From: Acidimicrobiales bacterium
GTDB lineage: Bacteria; Actinomycetota; Acidimicrobiia; Acidimicrobiales; MedAcidi-G1
Assembly (NCBI GenBank): GCA_029245675.1
Contig: JAQWOV010000019.1
Location: 62,001 to 126,000 of the forward strand
Reading direction: 5' to 3'
DNA length: 64,000 nt
The position numbers and the translations under genes were made by a program. The first letter of the stretch is position 1; every line of letters begins with the position of its first letter. Below, piece by piece: positions 32,460-40,674 of the stretch. Below the pieces are notes generated by a model. It saw only the letters and a list, made by a program, of their open reading frames with translations, did not search any database and had not been told where the DNA came from.

Positions 32460-34021
32460 CTACCAGCTAGCACTCCTGTTTGGTTATTGAATTCATGAAT
32501 CAATTCATCCCATGCTGGAGCCAAGGTCTGTAAATGTTCCCAAACGTTTTGTTCCCGCCGTATCTCGAAATCAGAAAATTCAATCCCTTGTTGCTCAACC
32601 CATGTGTAGTAGCCAAGATTGAATATACGGTTCTTCCCAATCTCGTCAAGGACTTCGACGTCATTGGTGTCTACTCCCTGCAGATGTTCTTCAACAGCGG
32701 CTGAAGCATCCTCTGAACTAAAACCATTCACATAACGGCTAGCCGCCATTGCTTCGCGTTCACTGGCATACAATTCTGCACCATCTGTAGCAACAGTGAC
32801 GATCGCATCGTCGGCACCAAAGCCCAATGTTTTAGCTGTTTTGATAGCTGCCAAAACATTGCAGATGCCAGACAACCCAAAGTGGCCAAGTTGACTAATA
32901 ATTGAAGGATTTATTCCTAAATCACTTAGATAGGCGAGTCCTTCAGGCGAATTAAAAACAACCCCAAGTTCGTCACAAGCCCGATCGCTTATTCCAACGA
33001 CAACATCAGTGTTTGTTACATTATGAATCAATGGAATGTGCTTATCTCCAATGCCTTGAATGTTGTGCTCCCCAAAACCGTTGTAGAGCATGGTCGGGCA
33101 CTCTAAAGCCTCAACAGCTACTATTCGAGCACCATATTCTGACTTAAGGCGCTCACCGGCAGCTAAAGTCCCTGCCGATCCAGAAGCAGCAACGAATGCT
33201 GACAAATTTAAACCAGGATGACTTTCTGCCAGATTCAGATACAAATGTTCAAGAGCGCGACTCGTAACTTCATGATGCCCGATGTGGTTAGAGAACTCAG
33301 AGAATTGATTAAGAATAAAGTTGCCAGGATCTTTTTCAAGTTCGTTACATGCATCATAAATTTCTTTTACGTTGCTTTCCGAACCTGTGGTTTTTATCAC
33401 GTCTTCAGGATTAGCGATCCATTTATCAAGCCATTCAAATCGCTCCCTGCTCATGTTTTCTGGAAGAACAGCTACACCCCGGCAACCCATTAATCGTGAG
33501 ATAGCTACGCCTCCACGAGCATAATTTCCAGTTGAGGGCCATATAGCTCTATGAGTGGTTGGATCATATTGTCCAGTTACCACTCTTGGGACTAAACAGG
33601 AATAAGCGGCTAAGACTTTATGAGCTCCAATCATTGGGAAACGATTACCAAAAGCAACAATGATGGGGGAGTCAATACCTGTTATTTCACTGGTCAGAAC
33701 AACATGGTCTGGAATATCAACAAATTTTCCATGGAAATCGTTATACCAATGAACGCGATAGAGATTCAAAGGATCAGCAGCATTTCGATCCACTTCCTTG
33801 AGATCTGACCGGATCGAATCAGGAATTTCACTTGGGTTCGCTAACTGAGAGAAAGTAGGTAAAGCTATTCCGCGTTCCCTAAACCTTTCAACGCTACGTT
33901 GATATCGCTGATCGTCAATAATTTCGGTATGTAGACCGAAACGAGATAAATCAAAGGAATCTGAATTAAAGGTGGGAACTTCAAAAGAGCCCACACCAAC
34001 ACTTGTGCTACCACTACTCAT
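32456..34021 (-). CDS. PLP-dependent cysteine-synthase-fold enzyme, 521 residues
   Basis: Long fold-type II PLP enzyme with a 110-residue N-terminal extension. The likely cofactor lysine is in FPMIGAHKVLAAYSCL, the Asn loop in WPSTGNYARGGVAISRLMG and the phosphate loop in AFVAASGSAGTLAAGERL. About 90 C-terminal residues beyond the catalytic fold are unassigned. It pairs with the downstream 402-residue enzyme, which also has a His before its Lys, so the two may form a complex or act in series. The start ATG 34021 has TAGCCT 7 nt upstream. The promoter carries the same 18-bp element as the XDH promoter, so it is likely part of that regulon. Confidence 0.75.
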   Translation of the reverse strand: MSSGSTSVGVGSFEVPTFNSDSFDLSRFGLHTEIIDDQRYQRSVERFRERGIALPTFSQLANPSEIPDSIRSDLKEVDRNAADPLNLYRVHWYNDFHGKFVDIPDHVVLTSEITGIDSPIIVAFGNRFPMIGAHKVLAAYSCLVPRVVTGQYDPTTHRAIWPSTGNYARGGVAISRLMGCRGVAVLPENMSRERFEWLDKWIANPEDVIKTTGSESNVKEIYDACNELEKDPGNFILNQFSEFSNHIGHHEVTSRALEHLYLNLAESHPGLNLSAFVAASGSAGTLAAGERLKSEYGARIVAVEALECPTMLYNGFGEHNIQGIGDKHIPLIHNVTNTDVVVGISDRACDELGVVFNSPEGLAYLSDLGINPSIISQLGHFGLSGICNVLAAIKTAKTLGFGADDAIVTVATDGAELYASEREAMAASRYVNGFSSEDASAAVEEHLQGVDTNDVEVLDEIGKNRIFNLGYYTWVEQQGIEFSDFEIRREQNVWEHLQTLAPAWDELIHEFNNQTGVLAGR

Positions 34022-34028
34022 AACTCGC

Positions 34029-34063
34029 AGGCTAGCGCCTGCTTCTTGACAAAATGTTGAAAT
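34029..34063 (-). promoter_or_regulatory. PLP operon promoter with shared 18-bp operator, copy 2, and small inverted repeat
   Basis: On the minus strand TAGCCT (34029-34034) lies 7 nt before ATG 34021. The 18-bp element at 34046-34063, identical to 14392-14409, overlaps the -35 region. Between them GCAGGC-TAGC-GCCTGC (34027-34042) is a perfect 6-bp-arm inverted repeat that covers the -10 box. Seen directly; role inferred. Confidence 0.6.
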
Positions 34064-34155
34064 CCCGAGTTGAATGACTTGAATTCCTCACAAATATTGA
34101 TGAAAAGCAAGGGGGGTGACACAAAAAAAGGTCTAAGTAATGAGAGACTAGAAAA

Positions 34156-34794
34156 ATGGCTAGATGGATTGCACAAGTGATAACAAGCCTTCTATTGGCG
34201 GCGGTTATTGGCTTACTCATCTCAGGAACAGCCGGAGATTCAGATAACCCAACAATCACACAACTAGCGATACCAGCGACCACAACTACGATTCCTGTCG
34301 AAACAACTACTACAGCCGTAACCCCCGACACCACAACAACGACCAGTACAACAAGTACTACGACGACTACTACAACAGTTGTTCCAGCTTCTACAACTAC
34401 AACTGCACCACCTATTGATGAGGAAGCGGTTTTATTGGCGTCATATCCTTGGGGTCCTAGCGACGAAGCAGTGATTCTTCAGACCGTCCTAGGAATAGAT
34501 GCTGATGGATGGTATGGAGGAGGAACCCGTAACGCTCATTTAGCTGAACTTGAAGCACGAGGTCTCAACACAGCGAATGTTCCTCCTGTGCCAACTACGA
34601 CGACAGCGCCGCCGACAGCGCCAACAACGCCTCCTGATTCAGGGCTTCCTGACCTTTCTTATCTCCCTAGCTCAACTTTGCAAGCAGCAGCCATTGCATT
34701 TGGGGCTCCTTGCCTATCTGATGGAATTTTGACAGATTGTTCAGCGAGTGTTTTAGCAAATATTGATGCTATTTTGGCCCTACTAGGAGTATGA
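34156..34794 (+). CDS. Membrane-anchored Thr-rich protein with peptidoglycan-binding-like segment
   Basis: Protein of 212 residues: a single N-terminal transmembrane or signal-anchor segment (VITSLLLAAVIGLLIS), a long Thr-rich low-complexity stretch (about residues 35-90), then ILQTVLGIDADGWYGGGTRNAH, which resembles the peptidoglycan_binding_1 core, then another Thr/Pro linker and a C-terminal helical segment with two Cys (APCLSDGILTDCS). Probably secreted or surface tethered and spanning the wall. The Thr codon repeats in 34270-34420 are a local low-complexity repeat. No enzymatic motif is visible. Confidence 0.6.
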   Translation: MARWIAQVITSLLLAAVIGLLISGTAGDSDNPTITQLAIPATTTTIPVETTTTAVTPDTTTTTSTTSTTTTTTTVVPASTTTTAPPIDEEAVLLASYPWGPSDEAVILQTVLGIDADGWYGGGTRNAHLAELEARGLNTANVPPVPTTTTAPPTAPTTPPDSGLPDLSYLPSSTLQAAAIAFGAPCLSDGILTDCSASVLANIDAILALLGV

Positions 34795-34808
34795 GCAAGT
34801 AAGACAAT

Positions 34809-35225
34809 ATGAGCGAAGAGCCGATAGCTAAAAACACTGAACTAAGTTCCGAATATCCCATAGGAGATTTCTTCTCTCTAGAAAATATCATTGAGGACGG
34901 TCAAAACGGATGCCGAATAGTCATCAATGGCAACCACCTCAACCCACATGGTGCTTTACATGGCGGCGTCATGTTCACTCTGATTGATCAAGCAATGGGC
35001 ATAGCAACAATGCGAGCAATTCAAGCAGATCAAATTTGCACAACCCTAGAAATTCAAGTTCGGTATTTGAAACCTGTATTTGAAGGAGAAGTTGAAGTAC
35101 AAGCTTCCATACTCAAATCAGGCAAAAGATTCGTTCAGCTTGAAGCACGAGCTACTTCAGGGTCTGAACTGGTGGCTTACGGTACAGGTTCGTTCGCGAT
35201 CCTAGACAGACCTAAACACTTATAA
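34809..35225 (+). CDS. PaaI-family hotdog thioesterase
   Basis: Single hotdog-fold protein of 138 residues. The catalytic HGGVMFTLIDQAMGIA motif follows LNPHGALHGG, and the strand ATTLEIQVRYLKPVFEGEVEVQA-like region is standard for PaaI thioesterases that hydrolyse aryl- or acyl-CoA. Substrate is not determined. It lies 14 nt downstream of the Thr-rich protein gene. Confidence 0.85.
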   Translation: MSEEPIAKNTELSSEYPIGDFFSLENIIEDGQNGCRIVINGNHLNPHGALHGGVMFTLIDQAMGIATMRAIQADQICTTLEIQVRYLKPVFEGEVEVQASILKSGKRFVQLEARATSGSELVAYGTGSFAILDRPKHL

Positions 35226-35263
35226 AGATTAACGGCACTCAGTTCAGCACTCTTAAAAAAAGA

Positions 35264-36538
35264 ATGCGCCAGTTGAACGCTGGTATCCACCAAACTAGAC
35301 AAATGGCAGCAGGGACTAATTCACGGAAAGGCATCAGCCTCAAACAATCCCTGATTCCCTCAATTGATACTCAACAACGGTTTTTCGCTCTTGTTTTAGG
35401 AGTCGTGGCTGCTTCATTAGGGGGGCTCTTCTTAGCAAGGGCAGAAGTAAAACTGGAAGAACTTCCTGGACTGTTGATGCTTATTCCTGGAGCCATCGCT
35501 TTACGCGGAAACATATTTGGGGCCATGGGTAGTCGTCTTGGAACAGCGGTACATGCCGGAACGTTTCGCCTTAGCCTTCGAAAAGATGGAGTTGTAGGTC
35601 AAAACTTGCTAGCCGCTGCGATTCTGACTTTGTTACTCAGTGTGATACTTGCCGTAATAGGAAGAGGAGCAGTAAGCCTTTTTGGAATTGCCTCCACGAT
35701 GAGCCTTGGAGATTTCATCGTAATTTCAACACTTGGAGGAGTTTTAGCATCTGCAGCAGTGGTCCTAATCACTTTGATGCTAGTTGCTGGCTCAGTTCGT
35801 TACAGATGGGATCTAGACAACGTAACGTCTCCTTTGGTCACAGCATTCGGAGATTTAGTTACGGTACCTGCGTTACTTCTGGCAGCAAACCTCATATCCA
35901 ACTCATCTTCAGTCAATCTTTTAGCCACTCTTATAGTGATAATAGTTTTGATAGGAACTCTTCTGATGTGGAGATTAGGGGAAAGTGATCTCCATCAAAT
36001 AATTAGACAATCAATCCCAGTTCTATTTTTTGCAATACTGATAGATGTTGCAGCAGGAGTAATTGTTGAGAAAAGAATCACCGATTTACTAACATCAAAA
36101 TCAGTTCTTATCATGTTGCCAGCATTTCTAGCGACAGCAGGAGCCCTTGGAGGAATTCTTTCAAGCCGCCTTTCGACACAATTTCATCTAGGACTTGATA
36201 ACGCAACACCGATACCGAGTCGAACCAGCGCAAGAAATATTCAATCTCTTGTAGCAGTAGCAGTACCAGTGTTTATTGCTGCAGCGAGCGCTGCTCATAT
36301 CCTCGGAGTAATAACCAATCAAAACGCTCCCGGATTCTGGCAGCTAGTTTTAATTGCATTATTGGGCGGCTCCCTAGCGATAATTATGGTCACTATCATC
36401 GCCTATTACTCCACAATGGCTGCTTTCCGATTCGGACTAGATCCCGACACTTACGGAATACCGATGGTTACGTCCTCTCTAGATTTAGTAGGAGCGTTCA
36501 CTCTTGTCATAGCGATGGTCGCAGTGGGGGTCGCATGA
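35264..36538 (+). CDS. Duplicated MgtE/SLC41-type divalent cation transporter
   Basis: Integral membrane protein of 424 residues, about ten helices, with an internal repeat: LLMLIPGAIALRGNIFGAMGSRLG in the first half and VLIMLPAFLATAGALGGILSSRLS in the second. The motif P-x3-G-x-x-GN/GG-x3-SRL is characteristic of MgtE-type Mg2+ channels. The N- and CBS-type cytoplasmic domains of bacterial MgtE are absent, as in SLC41-type proteins. The start is not certain (ATG 35264 or 35303). The duplicated PhoU-TrkA_C gene follows after 90 nt on the same strand and may regulate it. Confidence 0.78.
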   Translation: MRQLNAGIHQTRQMAAGTNSRKGISLKQSLIPSIDTQQRFFALVLGVVAASLGGLFLARAEVKLEELPGLLMLIPGAIALRGNIFGAMGSRLGTAVHAGTFRLSLRKDGVVGQNLLAAAILTLLLSVILAVIGRGAVSLFGIASTMSLGDFIVISTLGGVLASAAVVLITLMLVAGSVRYRWDLDNVTSPLVTAFGDLVTVPALLLAANLISNSSSVNLLATLIVIIVLIGTLLMWRLGESDLHQIIRQSIPVLFFAILIDVAAGVIVEKRITDLLTSKSVLIMLPAFLATAGALGGILSSRLSTQFHLGLDNATPIPSRTSARNIQSLVAVAVPVFIAAASAAHILGVITNQNAPGFWQLVLIALLGGSLAIIMVTIIAYYSTMAAFRFGLDPDTYGIPMVTSSLDLVGAFTLVIAMVAVGVA

Positions 36539-36628
36539 AAAATCTAAATTTGGCTCCAAACATAAAGTTTTTTTACACTCAACACGTTGTTGGGTTTAGC
36601 ATTAATCGACAACCTCAAGTGAGGAAAT

Positions 36629-37846
36629 ATGGAAGATAAACCACGAACCTTAAGAGCCATGTTGGCAGAAGCAAAGGACACATCAGAACTGATGGTGGAC
36701 CTAGCTTATGCAGCATTGTACTTTGATGACCCAGATATGGCGGAAGAAGTCGATGAACTTGAAGCCCAGATGAATGAACTCGTGCATGATATGCGAGCGG
36801 TATGTGTCCTCGCAGCTCGAAGCCCACGTGAAGCCGAAGGAATGTCTTCCGTGTTACAAGTCGTATCTTCAATAGAAAGAATGGCCAATGACGCCGTTGA
36901 TATCGCACGAATTGTTTCAAAGCGACTAGGAATCCCACATCAACTGGTAGCTGACCTTTCTGATGCAGAAGAAGTCTCCCATCGAGTCCTTGTAAGCGAG
37001 GGTTCACATATGGCGCATCGACCATTATCGGCTCTTGAACTAACAGTCCAAGCCGGGATGAGCGTGATGGCAATACGTAGAGGCCGACAGTGGATTACCG
37101 ACGTGAATGGTGAAACAGTCGTAGTTCCAGATGATGTGCTGTTTCTTAGAGGATCACCGGACGGCATCACCCGACTACGTGAGTTAGCTGCTGCACCGGT
37201 CTGGGAACCACCTAGAGCAGAAGATCAGCAAGCAGTTACAGACCTAGACAGAGCAGTTGATGTGCTCGTAGAGATGAAAAATCTTTCAGAAACTGCTGTA
37301 GGGCTGGCTTACAGCGCACTCGTGTTAGCAGATCGTGGACTAGCCGCAGAAGTCTGTCATTTAGAAGATCGTCTAGACGAGATGAAAGAGAATCTTGAAC
37401 TTTGGGTTCTTCGGTCAGCAGGGGATGACATAGATCCGGGAGCGTTAAGGGGACTTCTTCACTTAGCGGAAGCAGCGGAAGATTTAGGAGATCAAGCCCA
37501 GTCAATGGTGTGGCTTATCGAAAAAGAAGAAGAACTTCATCCAATTCTCGGAATAGCTCTTGGAGAAACCGATGAAGTTGTTGTTCGCTATCCGATTGCA
37601 GCAGGGTCAACAGCGGACGAAGCATCACTTTCAGAATTACGTTGGAATATTGAACCAGGTTTTACTGTCTTGGCGATTCGGCGTGGTGGGAGATATGTTT
37701 ACCGTCCTAGAGGTAAAAACACTCTCCTAGTAGGAGACGAAATTATTGCTAGCGGCCCAGATGAAGGATGCACAATGTTGGCACGGATGTGCGGTTGGGT
37801 ACTAAAAAATGACGAAGAAGGAGAAGATCAACTAGAGCCAATTTAA
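36629..37846 (+). CDS. Duplicated PhoU-TrkA_C (RCK_C) regulatory protein
   Basis: Protein of 405 residues with two copies of a module: PhoU-like helical domain (about residues 1-100 and 205-310) followed by an RCK_C/TrkA_C ligand-binding domain (MSVMAIRRGRQWITDVNGETVVVPDDVLFLRGSPDG, then FTVLAIRRGGRYVYRPRGKNTLLVGDEIIASGPDEG). Such proteins act as cytosolic regulators of cation transporters and bind nucleotides or ions. A GAGG ribosome binding site lies 5 nt before the ATG and TAGCAT at 36597-36602 could be its promoter -10. Gene order with the MgtE-like protein supports a functional pair. Confidence 0.8.
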   Translation: MEDKPRTLRAMLAEAKDTSELMVDLAYAALYFDDPDMAEEVDELEAQMNELVHDMRAVCVLAARSPREAEGMSSVLQVVSSIERMANDAVDIARIVSKRLGIPHQLVADLSDAEEVSHRVLVSEGSHMAHRPLSALELTVQAGMSVMAIRRGRQWITDVNGETVVVPDDVLFLRGSPDGITRLRELAAAPVWEPPRAEDQQAVTDLDRAVDVLVEMKNLSETAVGLAYSALVLADRGLAAEVCHLEDRLDEMKENLELWVLRSAGDDIDPGALRGLLHLAEAAEDLGDQAQSMVWLIEKEEELHPILGIALGETDEVVVRYPIAAGSTADEASLSELRWNIEPGFTVLAIRRGGRYVYRPRGKNTLLVGDEIIASGPDEGCTMLARMCGWVLKNDEEGEDQLEPI

Positions 37847-37853
37847 CTTTGGC

Positions 37854-38807
37854 TTATTTCTTCTTAGGTTCTTCTCCGGTGAATAGCTCAGCGATCGCTC
37901 CAAGCGACCCCATTGTTGAGCTCATTTCCGCCGGAAGGAAAATCTTTGTAGCTTGACCATCAGCTATAGTTCCTAACGCCTCAAGGTATTTGATAGCAAT
38001 CAGATCTGGTGTCGGGTTACCATCATGTATGGCTTGATAAACGCTTCGTATAGCCTCAGCTTCACCTTGAGCAACCGTGTCTTGTCGGTAACGCTCAGCA
38101 TCAGCAACAGCTTGAATAGCTTCGGCCTCACCTTGAGCTTTCAGAATTGATTCTTGCTTGACTCCTTCTGCATCAAGGATTGCAGCCTGCTTTTCTCCCT
38201 CGGCTCTAGTGATCTCAGCTTGTTTAACACCATCGGCTTCAGTCACTACCGCTCGACGAGTTCTTTCAGCTTTCATTTGCTCGTGCATGGCATCCATGAC
38301 GTCTGCTGGTGGGTCAATACGTTGAATCTCAACACGTACAACTCGTACACCCCATTTATCAGTGGCATCATCAAGCACTTCACGTAAAGAAACATTTACT
38401 GTGTCACGTGAAGTTAAAGCTGCATCAAGAGACATGTCACCGATCACGTTACGCAAATTTGTTTGCGCCAATTTAGTTATTGCCAAAACGAAATTAGCGA
38501 CGTTATAAATCAGCCTTTGAGGGTCAGTCGGTTCATAGTAAATAACCGCGTCCACAGTGACGGTCACATTATCTTTTGTTATTACTTCTTGGGGAGGAAC
38601 ATCAACAACTCGTTCCCTCATATCTACTTTGGTAACAGATTGAATAATTGGAATAACGAATTTCAGCCCTGGATCGTAAGTTGACTTGTACCGGCCTAAT
38701 TGTTCAACAACACCTTTTTGGTAAGGGCGAATAATTTTGATTCCTACTGCCATCCAGATAAACAAGAGAGCGGCGAGAACAGCTAATACGATTATTCCTG
38801 AATCCAT
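37854..38807 (-). CDS. SPFH/Band 7 membrane protein (QmcA/stomatin-like)
   Basis: Protein of 317 residues: one N-terminal membrane segment ([19 protein letters not shown]), then [28 protein letters not shown] and the Band 7 core [28 protein letters not shown]. The distal third is a long, repetitive helical coiled-coil ([37 protein letters not shown]). It forms membrane-microdomain scaffolds and often associates with NfeD, which is encoded just upstream. Ribosome binding site AAGGAG lies 9 nt before the ATG. No protease partner is present here. Confidence 0.92.
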   Translation of the reverse strand: MDSGIIVLAVLAALLFIWMAVGIKIIRPYQKGVVEQLGRYKSTYDPGLKFVIPIIQSVTKVDMRERVVDVPPQEVITKDNVTVTVDAVIYYEPTDPQRLIYNVANFVLAITKLAQTNLRNVIGDMSLDAALTSRDTVNVSLREVLDDATDKWGVRVVRVEIQRIDPPADVMDAMHEQMKAERTRRAVVTEADGVKQAEITRAEGEKQAAILDAEGVKQESILKAQGEAEAIQAVADAERYRQDTVAQGEAEAIRSVYQAIHDGNPTPDLIAIKYLEALGTIADGQATKIFLPAEMSSTMGSLGAIAELFTGEEPKKK

Positions 38808-38834
38808 TATGAATTTCTCCTTAGATATTTATTT

Positions 38835-39287
38835 TTAATTTTCGATTGGTGAGACAACTGCTCGAGTTCCTTGTATTTCTATAACTTTGATTGTTGTGCC
38901 TATTTGCAGTGTTTGTCCATCTGGGGTTTCTGCAGTCCAACTTTCGCGACCAATTCGTACTGTTCCGAGGGTTTCTGCACCTGGTTCAATGAGACTTGTT
39001 ACCGTTCCTGTTTCCCCAATTAAACGCGCAGCTCCTACACCGATTGGATTTTCTCCTTGGTTTAGTTTCCTGACTACGGGCCTGAGAGCAATGAATAAAG
39101 CAGCAGAAACACCAATGAAAGCAATCCATTGAGGGGCATCACCTAAGCCGGCAAAAGCCAGTATGGAAGCAACGACAGCGCCACCTGCAAAAGGGAGCAT
39201 AAAGACTCCGCCAGCGATAATTACTTCGCCTAACAAAAATACGCCGGCTGCGCCTAGCCATATCCAACGCCAAATCTCAGGTTCCAT
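38835..39287 (-). CDS. NfeD-family membrane protein (short form)
   Basis: Protein of 150 residues: three to four helices in the first half, including FLLGEVIIAGGVFMLPFAGGAVVASILAF, then a C-terminal OB-fold domain (GETGTVTSLIEPGAETLGTVRIGRESWTAETPDGQTLQIG). It lacks the ClpP-like protease domain of long NfeD proteins. It lies 27 nt upstream of the SPFH gene, its usual partner. TAAGAT (39294-39299) 6 nt before ATG 39287 gives a leaderless-type start. Confidence 0.9.
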   Translation of the reverse strand: MEPEIWRWIWLGAAGVFLLGEVIIAGGVFMLPFAGGAVVASILAFAGLGDAPQWIAFIGVSAALFIALRPVVRKLNQGENPIGVGAARLIGETGTVTSLIEPGAETLGTVRIGRESWTAETPDGQTLQIGTTIKVIEIQGTRAVVSPIEN

Positions 39288-39293
39288 ACCTCT

Positions 39294-39360
39294 ATCTTAC
39301 TGCTGTTTTTAAGATTCTTTCGCTCAGGTCATCTGTTTTAGTGATCTGGGGCGCTACTGT
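39294..39360. promoter_or_regulatory. Divergent -10 boxes for nfeD and mca
   Basis: Minus strand: TAAGAT at 39294-39299, 6 nt before nfeD ATG 39287. Plus strand: TACTGT at 39355-39360, 8 nt before mca ATG 39369. Both fit the leaderless-type pattern. Confidence 0.45.
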
Positions 39361-39368
39361 TTCAAGCC

Positions 39369-40238
39369 ATGTTTGAAAAATCATTACGTCTTCTAACTGT
39401 TCATGCTCATCCGGATGATGAAGCCTCTAAAGGAGCGTCGACAATTGCTCGCTATAGCGCAGAGAATGCTCACTCAGTTTTAGTTTGTTGCACCGGGGGA
39501 GAAGCTGGCGATATTTTGAACCCTGCATTGCAAAACTCAGAAACTGAAGAGAATTTGCCTAAAGTCAGAGCAGAAGAATTAGCACTCTCGGCGAAAATAA
39601 TTGGATATAACCAAGTGGTTATGTTGGGCTATCGGGATTCAGGAATGCCGGAAAGCGAACATAACGATAACCCAGAAGCATTTATGAACGCCCCGTTTGA
39701 TGATGCGGTGGGAAAACTTGTGGCAATCATTCGAGAAGAAAAACCTCAAGTTATTGTTACCTATCCGGACGAACGAAAAGGATATAACCACCCTGACCAC
39801 CTGATGGTTCATGACATCTCACTTCCAGCTTTTGAAGCTGCTGGAGACCCGGAGAAGTATCCGGATTCTGGAGAACCATGGCAACCATCAAAACTTTACG
39901 AGACAGTATGGTCGCGTGCGAGAATTGAAGGGCTGCATAAGAAGTTTCTAGAATTGGGCCTTGAATCCCCATACGATGAATCTTGGTTTAAGAGAAGATC
40001 TCAAGATCATCGGATTACTACTCGAATAGACATCTCGGATTGGTGGGAAATTCGCGGACAAGCCTTGCGGGCTCATGCCACTCAGGTGGATCCAGATTCA
40101 CCTTTCTGGTTTGGGTTACCAGATGAGCATGCTCGTACAGTACATCCGTTTGACGACTATGTCTTAGTACGGTCTCTCGTAGGAGATATCCAAGACGGAG
40201 TATTTGAAGACGACCTTTTCCAAGACATCAGAGAGTGA
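39369..40238 (+). CDS. mca: Mycothiol S-conjugate amidase
   Basis: Zinc-dependent PIG-L/LmbE enzyme of 289 residues that cleaves mycothiol conjugates to release mercapturic acids. The motif VHAHPDDEASKGAST starts the protein (Zn ligands His, Asp and Asp), with LGYRDSGMPES, TYPDERKGYNHPDHLMVHD (third Zn ligand His) and HATQVDPDSPFWFGL. The last motif, together with the length, separates Mca from MshB. The start ATG 39369 has TACTGT 8 nt upstream. It is strong evidence for mycothiol in this organism; a shorter LmbE-type protein lies at 60020. Confidence 0.92.
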   Translation: MFEKSLRLLTVHAHPDDEASKGASTIARYSAENAHSVLVCCTGGEAGDILNPALQNSETEENLPKVRAEELALSAKIIGYNQVVMLGYRDSGMPESEHNDNPEAFMNAPFDDAVGKLVAIIREEKPQVIVTYPDERKGYNHPDHLMVHDISLPAFEAAGDPEKYPDSGEPWQPSKLYETVWSRARIEGLHKKFLELGLESPYDESWFKRRSQDHRITTRIDISDWWEIRGQALRAHATQVDPDSPFWFGLPDEHARTVHPFDDYVLVRSLVGDIQDGVFEDDLFQDIRE

Positions 40239-40255
40239 CTTAGGGAGATCAAACA

Positions 40256-40648
40256 ATGGCAATATTTCTTTCAGAAGAGTGGCTAAAAGAACTTGCAGAA
40301 ACGAATTCCAATTTGCCCGAACAGAAGAAGGTTGATGGAGGGGTCAAGTTTGTTATTACTTCTACTCCGCTTGGAAAAATTCAGTTTTGTTTAAAGATCG
40401 TTAGCGGAAAAGTGCAAGAGTTGGTCCCTGGAGCCAGTGAAGAAAGCGACGTGACAGCTACTTTCCGGTACCCCGATGCAGTCGCTTGGTTTAAAGGAGA
40501 ACTGGACACTGACCTTGCTTATATGAATGGTCAGTGTAAATTTGAAGGCGATTACACCCAGTTTATGTATGACCTTAGATCAGTATTCTCAGGCGAAGCG
40601 TGGGCAACTAACTTAGAAAATTTGGCATCGAACACTCAATTTGAATAG
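40256..40648 (+). CDS. SCP2 (sterol-carrier-protein)-domain protein
   Basis: Protein of 130 residues, all SCP2-like: FLSEEWLKELAETN, ATFRYPDAVAWFKGELDTDLAYMNGQCKFEGD and VFSGEAWA. Such proteins bind lipids or acyl-CoAs. Ribosome binding site AGGGAG lies about 8 nt upstream of the ATG. Follows mca closely, perhaps in one transcript. Ligand unknown. Confidence 0.8.
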   Translation: MAIFLSEEWLKELAETNSNLPEQKKVDGGVKFVITSTPLGKIQFCLKIVSGKVQELVPGASEESDVTATFRYPDAVAWFKGELDTDLAYMNGQCKFEGDYTQFMYDLRSVFSGEAWATNLENLASNTQFE

Positions 40649-40674
40649 TTCAAGAAACTTATCTAGGTAATCTT

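Noticed and set aside
34270-34420. Repetitive ACAAC stretch considered as a repeat array or CRISPR-like unit
   Set aside because: It is a Thr codon run inside the surface protein gene; no regular repeat-spacer pattern.
36615-37073. 152-residue open frame on the minus strand inside the PhoU-TrkA_C gene
   Set aside because: It is antisense to a gene with clear domains in its frame, its own protein has no recognisable motif and looks of unnatural composition.
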